Part shown: one piece after another, positions 1 to 9,824 of the stretch
How the letters are laid out: the number at the start of each line of letters is the position of its first letter
Position numbering within the stretch: position 1 is the first letter of the stretch
Source: Piromyces finnis
Lineage: Eukaryota; Neocallimastigomycota; Neocallimastigomycetes; Neocallimastigales; Neocallimastigaceae
Assembly (NCBI GenBank): GCA_002104945.1
Contig: MCFH01000084.1
Coordinates: 1-64,000, forward strand
Direction: 5' to 3'
DNA length: 64,000 bases
Notes under the pieces: model-generated
What the model saw: the letters and a program-made list of their open reading frames with translations, nothing else
Told to the model about the DNA's origin: nothing
Database searches by the model: none
Made by a program: the position numbers and the translations under genes

Positions 1-505
1 CTTGAATATACAAAATTTTTATTATAATTAAAATGTAGTTGATATTTGTGTAAAAATTTATTGCCTAATAACAAATCTGTTGGAAGATTTTTAATAATTA
101 GAAATTTTTCTTTAAAAGTAATTAAAAATTTTGAATGATTAATATAGATAGTAGTCTTAAAATATAAGAAGGTGTATGTATCAATAAATATTGAACCACT
201 AATTCCATTTATTTCAATTGAGTGTAATAATTTGTGTGGTTTTAGTTTTAATTTATTGACCAAGTTGATTGAAATAAAGTTGCAATATGAGCCACTATCT
301 AAAATTAAATTGTATTGATTTTTATTAATTGAATTTTTTAAATCATAAAGTTTGTTTAATTTAATTGGGATAAAAAATTTTAAGTTGAAAAATGTTGTAG
401 GCAATTTTTTATTTATTTTAGAGTCATATGTAGGAAAGTTGTAATGTATTATTTTTGTATTATGAACTCTCTTAGACTCTCTTGAGAGTTCATTTCTTAG
501 TTTTT
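1..505 (-). CDS. Element P pol, protease part (runs off window start)
   Basis: This is the start of the pol frame of a Ty3-type element, read in -1 frame relative to its gag. I translated it by hand from the frameshift site at 500-506 to base 1 and found no stop. An aspartic protease is recognisable: LDSGSYCNF holds the catalytic Asp (codon near 298-296) and LLLGN near 70-60 is the usual second protease motif. The same region of element M (31431-32197) is clearly homologous. Reverse transcriptase and integrase would lie beyond the window. There is no good start codon of its own, so expression should depend on frameshifting from gag. Confidence 0.85.
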
Positions 506-506
506 T
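462..506 (-). promoter_or_regulatory. P gag/pol -1 frameshift signal
   Basis: On the minus strand gag ends A AAA AAC TAA, so the canonical slippery heptamer AAAAAAC (506-500) abuts the stop codon (499-497). After a 6-nt spacer (TAAGAA) comes a perfect 10-bp stem, ATGAACTCTC (493-484) pairing with GAGAGTTCAT (471-462), with a 12-nt loop. Slipping by -1 reads CTA AGA AAT and enters the open protease frame. Heptamer, spacer and hairpin match known -1 signals of retroviruses and LTR elements. Confidence 0.85.
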
Positions 507-1405
507 GAGTTCATCTTTTGAACTTTATTGACATAATTATTATTATTGTTTGAATTTTGATAATGGGTTTTATTCTTATTGAATTTCCTATTGTTTCTCT
601 TATTGTAATGTTGATTTTTATTATTATTATTATTGATATTTAATTTATTATTAGTAACAAGAGAATTTTCAAAAATTATACACTTTGTAACCATTTCACT
701 TAAAGTGTTAGGTAAAATATCAGCTTTCTTAATTTCATTCTTATATTTTGGATGTAAACCATTTAAAAATATTAGTGAAAGACTAATGTCATCTATCTCT
801 AAACAACGACTTAAATCTCTAAATTTGTTAATATAATCGTTCACTTTTCCATAAGCTTGTCTTAATTCTATTAATTGAATCATGGCTAATTTGGTACTGG
901 TAACATTTGAAAAAGCTTTGTTTAATTCACTTAATAGTTCGTTCATAGTCATAGGAGTAATACCATCTTTATATTTAATATGATACCAAGTTCTGGCAGA
1001 ATCACGTAATCTAACAACAACAAAGTTAATTTTTACTTCTTCAGATAGTTGATTGTTAGGTGGAGTTTTAAAGGTAGCTTGGCAGAGTTCGCAGAATAAC
1101 TCAGTCTGAGTAGTATCACCAGTAAAGAATCCTGGATCTGGTACTTGTTTGATAGGATAGGTTCTATTACGCATTATAACATCATGATCTTCATCATAAT
1201 CAGTAGAAGATTCCTCGGTTTCAGTATAATTAGCACGACTCTTAAGTTCCTTTAACATAGCATCCATACGTTCTAACAAGGAGGTGGTATTTTTATCCAA
1301 TTGTTGAGTGATATACTTGTCTAATTCACCACAAAGATTTTTCTTAAATTCTTCTAAATCTTGAGGCTTTAGGAATTGTTGAACTGGTTTAGGTGTTGGT
1401 TGAGT

Positions 1406-1408
<3 letters not shown>
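497..1408 (-). CDS. gag: Element P gag
   Basis: This is a 303-residue Gag (capsid) protein of a Ty3/gypsy element, which would assemble the cytoplasmic virus-like particle. Residues about 90-250 carry the retrotransposon-gag core (VPDPGFFTGD, RLRDSARTWYHIKYKDG, LRQAYGKVNDYINKFRDLS, LIFLNGLHPKY). The tail is basic and Asn-rich with no CCHC knuckle. It is homologous to M gag (32195-33106), which lacks the first ~40 residues. The ATG directly follows a run of 28 A residues. The stop codon overlaps a -1 frameshift signal leading into protease. The frame is undamaged. Confidence 0.9.

Positions 1409-1436
<28 letters not shown>
1409..1436 (-). promoter_or_regulatory. A28 tract immediately before P gag ATG
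   Basis: Twenty-eight uninterrupted T residues on the plus strand give a poly(A) leader that ends directly at the gag ATG. Poly(A) leaders before a start codon can favour cap-independent or scanning-free initiation in poxvirus and some yeast mRNAs; a role here is inference. Confidence 0.6.
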
Positions 1437-1441
<5 letters not shown>

Positions 1442-2563
1442 TTAAATTAAGTTTTTTCCTAAGGTAGTTATGGCAAAAAACGCGGTAAAGATTATTTTAA
1501 AAGTTTTACTAAACTTATAATTTAATATTAAAATATTAAATTAAATAAAAGGTTAAAAGATAACTAGGTTAGAAAAAAAAATGTTTTATTAAAATAATCT
1601 TAATTGATTTATAAATGAATAATTATATTATGTATTATAGTTAAAATAATTCCTTTTTATTTTATTTAAAGAATATATATAATAATAAGATTATTTAATA
1701 GTAATACTTATTAAGTATTAATAAGATAATAATCTTTACAAAGATTTAATTCATAAAACTATTCTAAACTATTTATACTATTTGTAATTTTACATTTAAT
1801 ACTAAAATAACTTTTTAGTACATGATTATATTCATAATATATTTTATAATACTAAGGCTAAACTTAAGACTTACTACTAATTATTAAAAATAACTATTGT
1901 TTATATATTTATAATATTAATTATTTCTTAATTATAATATAATTCATTGAATATAATATTAATAATTATAATCTTTTAATTCAAAGATTATAAGATATGT
2001 TATTGAAATAATTATTATAAAATAAAGTTAATTAGTTCCGGAAAATAATTTTAATTTAATTAAACAATAATTTTTTATACTTTGAGTGAATGATTTATGT
2101 TTGATATATCAGGGGTGATCATTCTCTGAATAAACAATTAATCATTGCTAACAAAATATCTTTAAATTGGAATATCTCGTGAACCAGCAGAGATATTGAC
2201 ATGATTTTAAGATATGTTGTTTGTCTCGAGCGTGGCTTTCTAACGAACTTAATTATAACCAAAACATTTTTATTCAAAAATCGTCATTCGTTGAGGAGAT
2301 ACGCGTGTTTTTTCTTATTCCATTTTAACGATAAGGGTTAAAGTTATTTATTATAAAAATTATTAAGGGTTAAGGTCATATTTTAACCTTTTCTAAATTT
2401 TTAAATATTTCTTAATAAAATTTTATAATTTATTTGAAAATAAAATATTTGTTGATTTTGAATTTTCATAAGTGATTTCACAATTCCAAGTGATCTTGAA
2501 ATTGTAATTTCACTAGTATTCGTGACAGTATACAAACCTGAACTTAGAATAGAATATTTTACA
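1437..2563 (-). repeat. Element P leader and 5' LTR
   Basis: The right edge reads, on the minus strand, TGTAAAATATTCT followed by AAGTTCAGGTTTGTATAC, matching the start of the solo LTR at 20131. This fixes the 5' LTR boundary at 2563. The inner LTR end and the primer-binding site could not be placed by eye. The LTR start is 30 bp upstream of the 5' end of tRNA-Thr. No ORF is present. Confidence 0.65.
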
Positions 2564-2593
2564 ACCAATCCGTTACCAAAAAAAAAATGTAAT

Positions 2594-2665
2594 GCCTGTT
2601 TGGCTTAGTGGTAGAGCGTCGCTCTTGTAAAGCGAAGGTCGGTGGTTCAATTCCGTCAATAGGCA
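2594..2665 (+). tRNA. tRNA-Thr (anticodon TGT)
   Basis: It folds as a full cloverleaf. The acceptor GCCTGTT pairs with AATAGGC with one G-U; the D arm is GCTTAGTGGTAGAGC. The anticodon stem TCGCT/AGCGA encloses the loop CTTGTAA, so the anticodon is TGT (decodes ACA). The T arm is GGTGG-TTCAATT-CCGTC and the discriminator is A. There is no intron. A T run at 2670-2673 and another at 2685-2689 can terminate Pol III. Element P's 5' LTR starts 30 bp upstream. Confidence 0.95.
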
Positions 2666-2942
2666 TTAATTTTATAGTAAGAGATTTTTCTTATTATTAT
2701 TTTAAATTATTATTTTAAATTATTAAGATATATATAATTTAATATTGTTAGCTGCAAAGTAGAAATAAAATTTATATAAAATATTAGAAAAGAAGTTTTT
2801 ATTAAAGTAAATAAGAACATTATACAGAAAATATTTTGTTAAAGAAAAAAGTTTAATTAAAAATTATAAAACAGTAAAACGAAAATTTCTTTACCAATTT
2901 AATAACTTTAGAAATATACTATTAATAAAAAGTAAAATCATA
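2666..2942. other. AT-rich spacer between two tRNA genes
   Basis: Nothing coding or repeated was recognised. It holds the Pol III terminator T runs of both convergent tRNA genes. Confidence 0.7.
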
Positions 2943-3014
2943 TGGAGATATCGGGGATCGAACCCGAGGCTTCTTGCATGCAAAGCAAGCACTCTACCAC
3001 TGAGTTATATCCCC
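2943..3014 (-). tRNA. tRNA-Ala (anticodon TGC)
   Basis: On the minus strand the acceptor GGGGATA pairs with TATCTCC, and the D arm is CTCAGTGGTAGAG. The anticodon stem CTTGC/GCAAG encloses TTTGCAT, giving anticodon TGC (decodes GCA). The T arm has the canonical GGTTCGATCCC box B, and the discriminator is A. There is no intron. Element Q's LTR begins only 12 bp upstream of the tRNA 5' end. Confidence 0.96.
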
Positions 3015-3026
3015 AGTTATTTCATT

Positions 3027-3285
3027 TGTTATAAATAATGAAATTAATAAATATAAAATTATTATTATACCTGATTTTTAAGTTAACCCTAAAAGTAACT
3101 TAAAACAAGTTATAGTTTAATTAAGTACTTTACCAAAATTCTTAAATAAAATTAATCCTAAACACTGCATATGTTTTGATTATTGAAAGAAAATAATAAA
3201 CTTTAATTAATCGAGATCAAAATATATAACTTTTGTTAAATTAATTGTTAAATTAAATGTTTAATAACTTCGTTAGTAAATTACA
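3027..3285 (+). repeat. Element Q 5' LTR (family L5b), minimum extent
   Basis: The sequence from TGTTATAAATAATG onward is repeated almost exactly at 15911-16167, after Q's integrase and a purine tract, so it is Q's 5' LTR. Both copies stay alignable to about TAAATTRCA. The 5' copy may extend further if the 3' copy is truncated, because 2.5 kb of noncoding DNA follows before gag. No target-site duplication matches between the ends. Confidence 0.7.
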
Positions 3286-4207
3286 CTTTAAAAGTAAACA
3301 AATATAAAATTCATGTTATAAAATAATATAATTAAACACTTTTATTAAAATACTAAAAATAATTATTACTTTAATTAATTGTAAAATAAACAACTTTTTA
3401 TATTCTTTAACTTTTAATTATTTCTTTTATTGTTATTTCTAATTACTTTTATTGTAAATAGTTATTAATTTTATTGTTTTAATGTAAATAGTTTAAATTC
3501 AAAAGAAAATATAAATACATGTAAATATTCTTATTTTAATCATTATTATTATTATTAATAAAGAAATATTATATAGTTAGATTAATATTTTATAATTTTA
3601 ATAATCACTTTTATACTTAAATAAATAAAAATTTTAAATATTTAAATATTAGAAAAACAAGTGTTTCTAATAAAACAATTTAGTGTTTTAACAAAACAAT
3701 TTTATTAATTTTTATAAAAACGATCTTAAATCTTAATCAATATAACTTATATAGTTATAACAAAAGATATAATATAATAATCACTTTTTGAAGTAAAATT
3801 CAAAATTAAGATTATTATCAAATTATATCAATGGTCCTTCGAACCGGAGAATCAAAATAAGGTAAATATATAAATTTTCTTTATATAAAAATTTCATATA
3901 GAATAGTAAAATATTCTATGAAATTAATTAAATAATTAAGTTATAATAGTATAGAATAGATAGTTAATAGAATAGTTAAATATTCTCAATATTTTATCTA
4001 TTTAGAAATTATAACTTATTAAATAATAAAATAATATTAAAATAATAAATCAATATTCAATATTGAAATATTATTTAAATATTATTAAATCAATATTAAA
4101 ATAAAATAAATAAATTATAATACTTAATAGTATAGTATTAATATAGTAAATTGATATATAAACATTATATATTAGATAAAATATATAGATATTTTAAATA
4201 AGAAAAG

Positions 4208-4238
<31 letters not shown>

Positions 4239-4441
4239 TAGTATAGAAAAATTATTAGATAAATAGATTGATAATATTATAAATAAGATAGTTGAAAGAA
4301 TTAATTATAATAATAAAATAGGTATATATACATTAGATATATATACATAAAAATAAATATATAATAAAAATAAATCAAAATAATAATAAATAAAGATTTA
4401 AGTATATATATATAAAAAATATATATACACCAAACAAACCA

Positions 4442-4472
<31 letters not shown>

Positions 4473-4499
4473 ATAAAACTTTATAAATAAAAATACTTG
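3286..4499. other. AT-rich noncoding part of Q LTR/leader
   Basis: There is no ORF of note. The sequence is almost pure A/T, with A tracts at about 4214-4238 and 4441-4464 and short ATATAT runs. It lies between the recognised Q LTR segment and the structured leader. Confidence 0.55.
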
Positions 4500-5340
4500 T
4501 AAAAATATACTAGGAGCGTATAGAGCTCATATACAGAGTTTCAGTGTATAATTAACTAGTTTCAGTTGGTTAGAAACTATAGCTGTTAATCACTGAAGTA
4601 TTTGTAAAAGTAGGACGAGTGTGAATAGCACGCTTACTTGGGGGAAGGGATTGTTAGTGTGATAAAAAGCACGCAATACAGGACTCTCAAGTTGAATACT
4701 TTTGTGAACTCTGGCGAATAAGGAACTTTAGTCACCGAAGGCTAAAGGTTTGTCGTGAAGGTAAAGCGACATAAAAATATATAGTTTAAATTTATTTTGA
4801 GGTCTAGTATATCACCTCTAGTTAGTAGCTTTTGCCGGTTAATTAAATTGTTGTAAGGCACTAAAAAGCGAAAAATAAATCCTGTAAATAAAGTTTTATA
4901 TTTAATTATTTTTTTTAAAAAAAGAAAAAGAAATACATAAATTATAATTATAAATTAATAATTATAATTTATAAATTAAAGATAAAAATTATTTAATTAT
5001 AAAATATAATCATCGGTCAAGTAAAATTAAAAGTATTGTTATAAATTTTAAATAATAAAAGCAATAATATTGAGTTGTCTTTTTAGTTAATTTTCAGCGA
5101 AAAATAACTTTTGTTTATCTTTTCGGTTAATTAATTACTAAGATAATTAAAGTGTTTTATAGTAAGTTAGTAAGAGTGCAGTTTTATCACATATCGTGGG
5201 GGAGTAGAGCGCTAACTAATAAGTAAATATTACACCACTTAATATTTATGACGGTTAGTTAGTGGAGGTCGAAAGGCACGGTGACGAAACTGTCGGGTAC
5301 TCTGAAGGTACTATAATAACATAATCAATATTATTTTCTG
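4500..5340 (+). other. Hairpin-rich noncoding leader of element Q
   Basis: This block is clearly richer in G and C than its surroundings and is full of inverted repeats but has no ORF. Visible stems include TAGTTTC/GAAACTA nested in CAGTG/CACTG (4538-4597), CTTTAG/CTAAAG and TGTCG/CGACA (about 4725-4770), GAGGT/ACCTC (about 4799-4820), and CTAACTAA/TTAGTTAG (5212-5219, 5255-5262) enclosing TAAATATT/AATATTTA (5224-5231, 5241-5248). It precedes Q gag, so a structured RNA leader (packaging, dimerisation or translation) is the simplest reading. No known RNA family was recognised. Confidence 0.5.
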
Positions 5341-5812
5341 CTTTATAATAAAGAAATAAAAATAAACATCCTACTCTAAATTAAATATTTTTTTTATCAA
5401 TACTAATATATAAATAACTTAATATAAATAAAATATATTCTTAACATTTTCTCAAAAAAAAAAATAAAATCTTCTTAATTACAATAAAACTAAAGCAAGT
5501 GTCTACAAGTGTTTACAAACAACAACCAATTACTCCTTTTATATTACATTATATAAACGTTATATAAGATTATATTTTATTAATAACAGTAATAAATAAA
5601 ATACCTGTAAATAAAATTATATTATTGTAAATAAAGACTATTGTAAATAAAAACATATTACTGTACTTATAACTAAATTATTGTAAATAAAGATTGTTGT
5701 AAATAAAAACATATTATTGTTCTTATAACTAAATTATTGAGAATAAATAAAAATTGAGTTTTTAAATAAAATATTAAAATAAAATTAAATAAAATAAAAA
5801 TAAAAAGTAATA
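5341..5812. repeat. Short tandem repeats before Q gag
   Basis: This A/T-rich stretch carries a unit of about 68 bp built from ATTGTAAATAAAG and ACATATTA, present twice between about 5637 and 5745. No coding sequence is present. The gag ATG follows at 5813. Confidence 0.5.
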
Positions 5813-6781
5813 ATGGATAATACTACTAAAGGTATTACCTTTAATAGAATACCTATTTTGGGTTCAACAAAGGTTGAATTTGATGATTGGGAATTTTCTT
5901 TCAAACATTGGTGTAATTTATATAAGGTACCAGAACAAGAAAAGTTAGAATACCTTATATCATTAACTACAGGTACAGCTAGAACAATTGTAGTTAATGC
6001 ATTAAATAAAGAAACACCAGATGATTATAATACCATCATCAAAAACCTTAAAAGTCATTTTAAAGGTTCAGTACCAAAGAATTCTAGATTATTAGAATTG
6101 TCTACTATTACAATAAAGAAAAATGAAAGTGTATCTGAATTCAATATTAAATTTGACTCTTTAATAAATAAAACAAACTTAAAAATGTCAAATGAAATCA
6201 TATTGTCCTACTATATTAATGCTTTTAGAAACCTTACTAAAACTTACGAAGCACTTTTAGAAGCTGAACCAAAAAGTTTAGAAGAAGCCAGAAACATTAC
6301 TATTAAGAAAGAGAAAATTTTCAATATAGTTGAAGAAAATAGACCAAAAATAAGAACTTCCATTAATTCTAGAAGGTCTCCAAATGATAATAATGCTCAA
6401 AGAAATAATGATAGAGCATATTCAAATAATTTTAATAGTTATAACCGAATGAATAACAATAACACTACTCAAAATAGTTTTAAAAATTATAATAATAGAA
6501 ATTATACTAATAACTACAGAAATAATAATTATAATAGTAATATTCAAAATAATAACTACAATAATAATAACAATAATTATTCAAGATTTAATAATATTAA
6601 TCAAAACGTTGAGCAAAGAAAAAGTACCTTAAAATACCCACAAAATAATGATGATGAGTTAAAAGAAATAACTCAAAAGCTTGCTGACCTAAAAATTAAT
6701 GTTTGCTTAAATTGTAAAAGAATAGGTCATACTACGAATGATTGTCCAGAATTAGATGACGAATACAATCATTTAAACTAA
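5813..6781 (+). CDS. gag: Element Q gag
   Basis: This is a 322-residue Gag. Residues about 15-180 form the retrotransposon-gag core (DDWEFSFKHWCNLYKVPEQE, LISLTTGTARTIVV, LSTITIKKNESVSEFNIKFD). An Asn/Tyr/Arg-rich linker follows at about 190-275, then a CCHC zinc knuckle (CLNCKRIGHTTNDC, CX2CX4HX4C) near residue 300. The protein differs from the P/M and Tf-A Gags. The last codons before the TAA stop form the slippery site TTTAAAC, and pol continues in the -1 frame. The frame is intact. Confidence 0.9.
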   Translation: MDNTTKGITFNRIPILGSTKVEFDDWEFSFKHWCNLYKVPEQEKLEYLISLTTGTARTIVVNALNKETPDDYNTIIKNLKSHFKGSVPKNSRLLELSTITIKKNESVSEFNIKFDSLINKTNLKMSNEIILSYYINAFRNLTKTYEALLEAEPKSLEEARNITIKKEKIFNIVEENRPKIRTSINSRRSPNDNNAQRNNDRAYSNNFNSYNRMNNNNTTQNSFKNYNNRNYTNNYRNNNYNSNIQNNNYNNNNNNYSRFNNINQNVEQRKSTLKYPQNNDDELKEITQKLADLKINVCLNCKRIGHTTNDCPELDDEYNHLN

Positions 6782-6806
6782 ATAATGGGAGTAAGCAATC
6801 TCCCAT
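6772..6806 (+). promoter_or_regulatory. Q gag/pol -1 frameshift signal
   Basis: In the gag frame the end reads T TTA AAC TAA, so the canonical heptamer TTTAAAC (6772-6778) abuts the gag stop (6779-6781). A 6-nt spacer (TAAATA) is followed by the perfect 7-bp stem ATGGGAG (6785-6791)/CTCCCAT (6800-6806) with an 8-nt loop. The -1 frame is open from 6757 through 7734. Confidence 0.87.
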
Positions 6807-7734
6807 AAAAATTAAAATTGCAAATAGTTCACAAAATACACAAGAAGCACAAATAAATTCTAATATCTCTAATGAAAATAATTATTCTATTAATGCGGCT
6901 CAAAAGAAGAAAATAAATGTTAAAACATTAGATAAAAATAAAATATCACCAAATAATAAAAGTATTGTCAAACCCTCAATACTTAACCAACCTAACATTA
7001 GGAATTTAAAACAACAAAAGAAGGCTATTAGAGATACTCGTAGAAGAAAAATTAGTGAAGATAAAGATGAAGTTATGGAAGAAACCCCAAATGAAGAAAT
7101 AGAAATAGAAAGTGAAGAAGAACAAAATAATACAAATAAAATACCTTTAGAAAAAGTTACTAATACAAAAGAACATATCCAACCTATTGAAATTAATAAC
7201 TCTAATGATTCTACCAATGAAGAAACTTTTAAAAATAATAATGAAACAAGTGATGTAAAAGTAAAGAAAAATTCTGTCAAAACCAAAGTAACCACAAAAA
7301 GAAATATGACAGAAATACAAATGTTAAAAACTAAAGATAAATTTAGTATAATTAAAGAAGCAAATAATTTATATCCAAAAATAAGTCTTTCCCAATTACT
7401 TTCTGCTAGTCCATCACTTAGAAAAGAATTAGAACAAGGATGTAAACCTAAAGTTGAAAAAGTGATGTACTCCTTTAATAACTCTAATATTCCATTAATA
7501 ATTGGTGATATAGATGGAAAATATTTAAAAATTCTTTATGATACTGGCGCAAATGTCAATATCATTACTACAAATGGTTTTAATAAACTATCAAATAAAA
7601 ATATTGAAAAAAGTGATGAGGAACAAAATATAATTATTGCTAATGGTACTACTGTTCCTACAAATATTTTTACTACTTTAAAAATAAATATTAATAAATT
7701 GTTGTACTATTTTAGAAAAATTTTATATTATTGA
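6773..7734 (+). CDS. Element Q pol: linker and protease
   Basis: Read in the -1 frame after gag, the first ~230 codons are a charged Lys/Glu/Asn-rich linker. The aspartic protease follows with YDTGANVNII (catalytic Asp near 7541). The frame stops at 7732-7734, but the next frame carries on the protease at once (EQSNPYFDIIFGRG), so one indel near 7705-7715 splits protease from reverse transcriptase. Because the required shift is +1 rather than -1 and no signal is visible, I read it as a mutation. Confidence 0.78.
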
Positions 7735-8824
7735 ACAAAGTAATCCATACTTTGATATAATTTTTGGAAGAGGTATTCAAAAGAAATACCGTTTATTTAT
7801 TGACCCTGATGATGATTATATATATCAGAAAACAAAAAGAGGTTTAAAGAAAATTACAAACATTATCAATAGTAATGATAACGATATTAATGATATCCCT
7901 TTGATGAATTCTATAATTATTTCAAAAGAAGAAAACCAAGAATTTCAAGATATGTTAAAAGAAATTTTAAATTCAACACCTGATAATATTAAATCAAAAT
8001 TTAAAGACATTATAAATAAATATAAAAATTGTATGGCTACATCAATGTCTCAATTAACTACTGCGGATTTAGAACCTCATTCTATAATTACTACTACTAA
8101 TAAACCAATAAAATTAAAACCTTATAAATTATCTAAGGAACATGATGATATTTTAAAAAGTGAAATTCTTTCATTACTTGATAAAGGTTTAATTACTCCT
8201 TCTCACTCTCCATGGTCATTTCCAGTTTTACTTGTACAAAAGAAAAATGGTAAATGGAGAATGTGTATTGATTATAGAAGACTTAATGAAATTACTATTA
8301 AGGATTCTTATGCACTTCCTTTTATTGATGAATTAATATCTTCTGTTAATGGTGCAAAAATATTTTCTGCTTTAGATTTATACTCTGGCTACCACCAAAT
8401 TCCTATGAATCCAAATGATATTGAAAAAACTGCTTTTACAACGAAATTTGGTAATTATAATTTTAAAGTAATGCCATTTGGTTTAACTAATGCTCCCGCT
8501 ACTTTCCAGCGAGAAATGAATAGGATTCTCTTACCATTAATTGGTAAATGTCTTTTTGTTTACATTGATGATATTGTTATTTATTCTAAATCACCAGAAG
8601 AACATCTTTATCATTTGCAACAAGTTTTTGAAATATTATCTAAATATAATCTTTCTCTTAATTTACAAAAATGTAAATTCTTTCAAGAAAAGGTAGAAGT
8701 ACTAGGACATGTACTTACACCTAACGGATTAAAAACTGTTCCTTCTAAAGTTCAAAGCATTGCTTTATGGAATGCTCCAAGAAATGTTAATGAACTAAGA
8801 TCATTCCTAGGTTTAGCTAGTTAC
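7735..8824 (+). pseudogene. Element Q reverse transcriptase, truncated by E1
   Basis: The RT palm and fingers are well preserved: WRMCIDYRRLNEIT, LDLYSGYHQI, VMPFGLTNAPATFQ and the catalytic YIDDIVIYS. It breaks off at FLGLASYC, exactly at the first base of the E1 5' LTR. RT connection, RNase H and the integrase N-terminus are missing; the integrase core resumes after E1 at 15059. The apparent last residues to 8866 are read from the LTR and are not Q protein. Confidence 0.85.
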
Positions 8825-9428
8825 TGTAAAGATATCAAACGCCTCAACTTGATATCTTTAATGTAACTTAAGCCACAAGTATTATTGTTTAAGTTACACA
8901 AATTATATTCAGAAAAAGAAAATGAGACATAATTTATTTATTAATAATTAAAGTTTAAAACAAAATAAATTATTAATTTATTTTTAATGTTTAACAAGTA
9001 AATTAATATTCTCAATTTAAATCCCTAGTTTTAGTATTGTTTTTTATAGAAATAGATAAATAATAAATGATTAATATATCAATAATACATGGGCACATAT
9101 TCAAATTAAATAGTACTTAATTTGAATTGCCAATTGTATTTTACTAAAAATAGTTATAGTTTAAATATTTATTAATAATTAAGATTTTAGTGTAGATTTT
9201 AAATAATAATATATAAGAAATAAATAGTTATAATATAATATAAATGTATTTAGGAAAAATATAAATAGAAGATATTTTTCATCATTTTATCGATGTAATT
9301 GTTATTATTAAAATTCTATTATAATAAAAGATATTTTTAAATAAAACAATTTTTTATTTTTATTTTAAATTTAGTGTTATTGTAATAGAATAGATATCCT
9401 AATCTATTCTTTCTGTGTCGCCATTACA
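8825..9428 (+). repeat. E1 5' LTR (family L1)
   Basis: It runs from TGTAAAG to CCATTACA. The start carries an inverted repeat, GATATCAAAC ... CTTGATATC, imperfect in this copy and perfect in the 3' LTR. TATAAATAG lies at 9260-9268, and GTAATTGTTATT at 9295-9306 is complementary to the PBS. Confidence 0.93.
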
Positions 9429-9440
9429 ATAACAATTACC
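9428..9440 (+). promoter_or_regulatory. E1 primer-binding site (self-priming type)
   Basis: AATAACAATTAC (9428-9439; the first A is the last LTR base) is the exact reverse complement of GTAATTGTTATT in the LTR at 9295-9306. It does not look like any tRNA 3' end. This is the Tf1-type arrangement in which the folded 5' end of the RNA primes minus-strand DNA. Confidence 0.82.
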
Positions 9441-9824
9441 TAACTACTTCAAGAGTACGTTAGGATATCTACTACTGTCAGAAGAAGAATTTATAGAAGA
9501 ACTTGGTTGCTACCATAGAAGAAGAATCTACCGAAGTACTTGGTTGCTACCACAGAAGAAGAATTTATAGAAGAACTTGGTTGCTACCATAGAAGAAGAA
9601 TTACTGAAACAATTATAGGTTAAACTCTGTTGCTGCCCTTGTTAAAGGAATTCTACCGAAAGAATCAATATATAGATACAAAACTTGTTCGACACTGCTT
9701 TGCAGAACGCGTTTGAATAACTTTTGTATTTAAATAGATTGTATTAGTGTAAAAAAAAAAAATTAAGATTACTTACTTGAAACAGTAGTAAGAAAACATT
9801 TTTTATTTTATTTAATAGTTTACG
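9441..9824 (+). other. E1 leader: 37-bp repeats, conserved hairpin, no ATG
   Basis: It contains three 37-bp tandem units (9481-9591; each begins AGAAGAAGAAT and ends GGTTGCTACCA followed by T or C). A stem-loop around TTCGACACTGC...GCAG follows at 9678-9727, then an A tract near 9751-9762. No ATG occurs between the PBS and the gag frame. The stem-loop is shared by E2, E3 and, eightfold, by N2. Confidence 0.7.

Noticed and set aside
5255-5320. Hammerhead-like ribozyme (CGAAAC motif) in the Q leader
   Set aside because: The CUGANGA box and a fitting three-stem arrangement are not present.
6900-7295. Minus-strand 131-codon membrane-like frame
   Set aside because: It is antisense to the Lys/Glu-rich Q pol linker; the Phe/Leu-rich content is a complement artefact.
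7700-7740. Programmed frameshift between Q protease and RT
   Set aside because: The needed shift is +1 with no recognisable slippery or pausing signal; a single indel is simpler.
9789-9824. Short 5' intron (GTAAGA...AG) before E1 gag
   Set aside because: GTAAGA is conserved in E1-E3, but the acceptor positions do not align and no upstream ATG exists to splice to. Left as an untested option.
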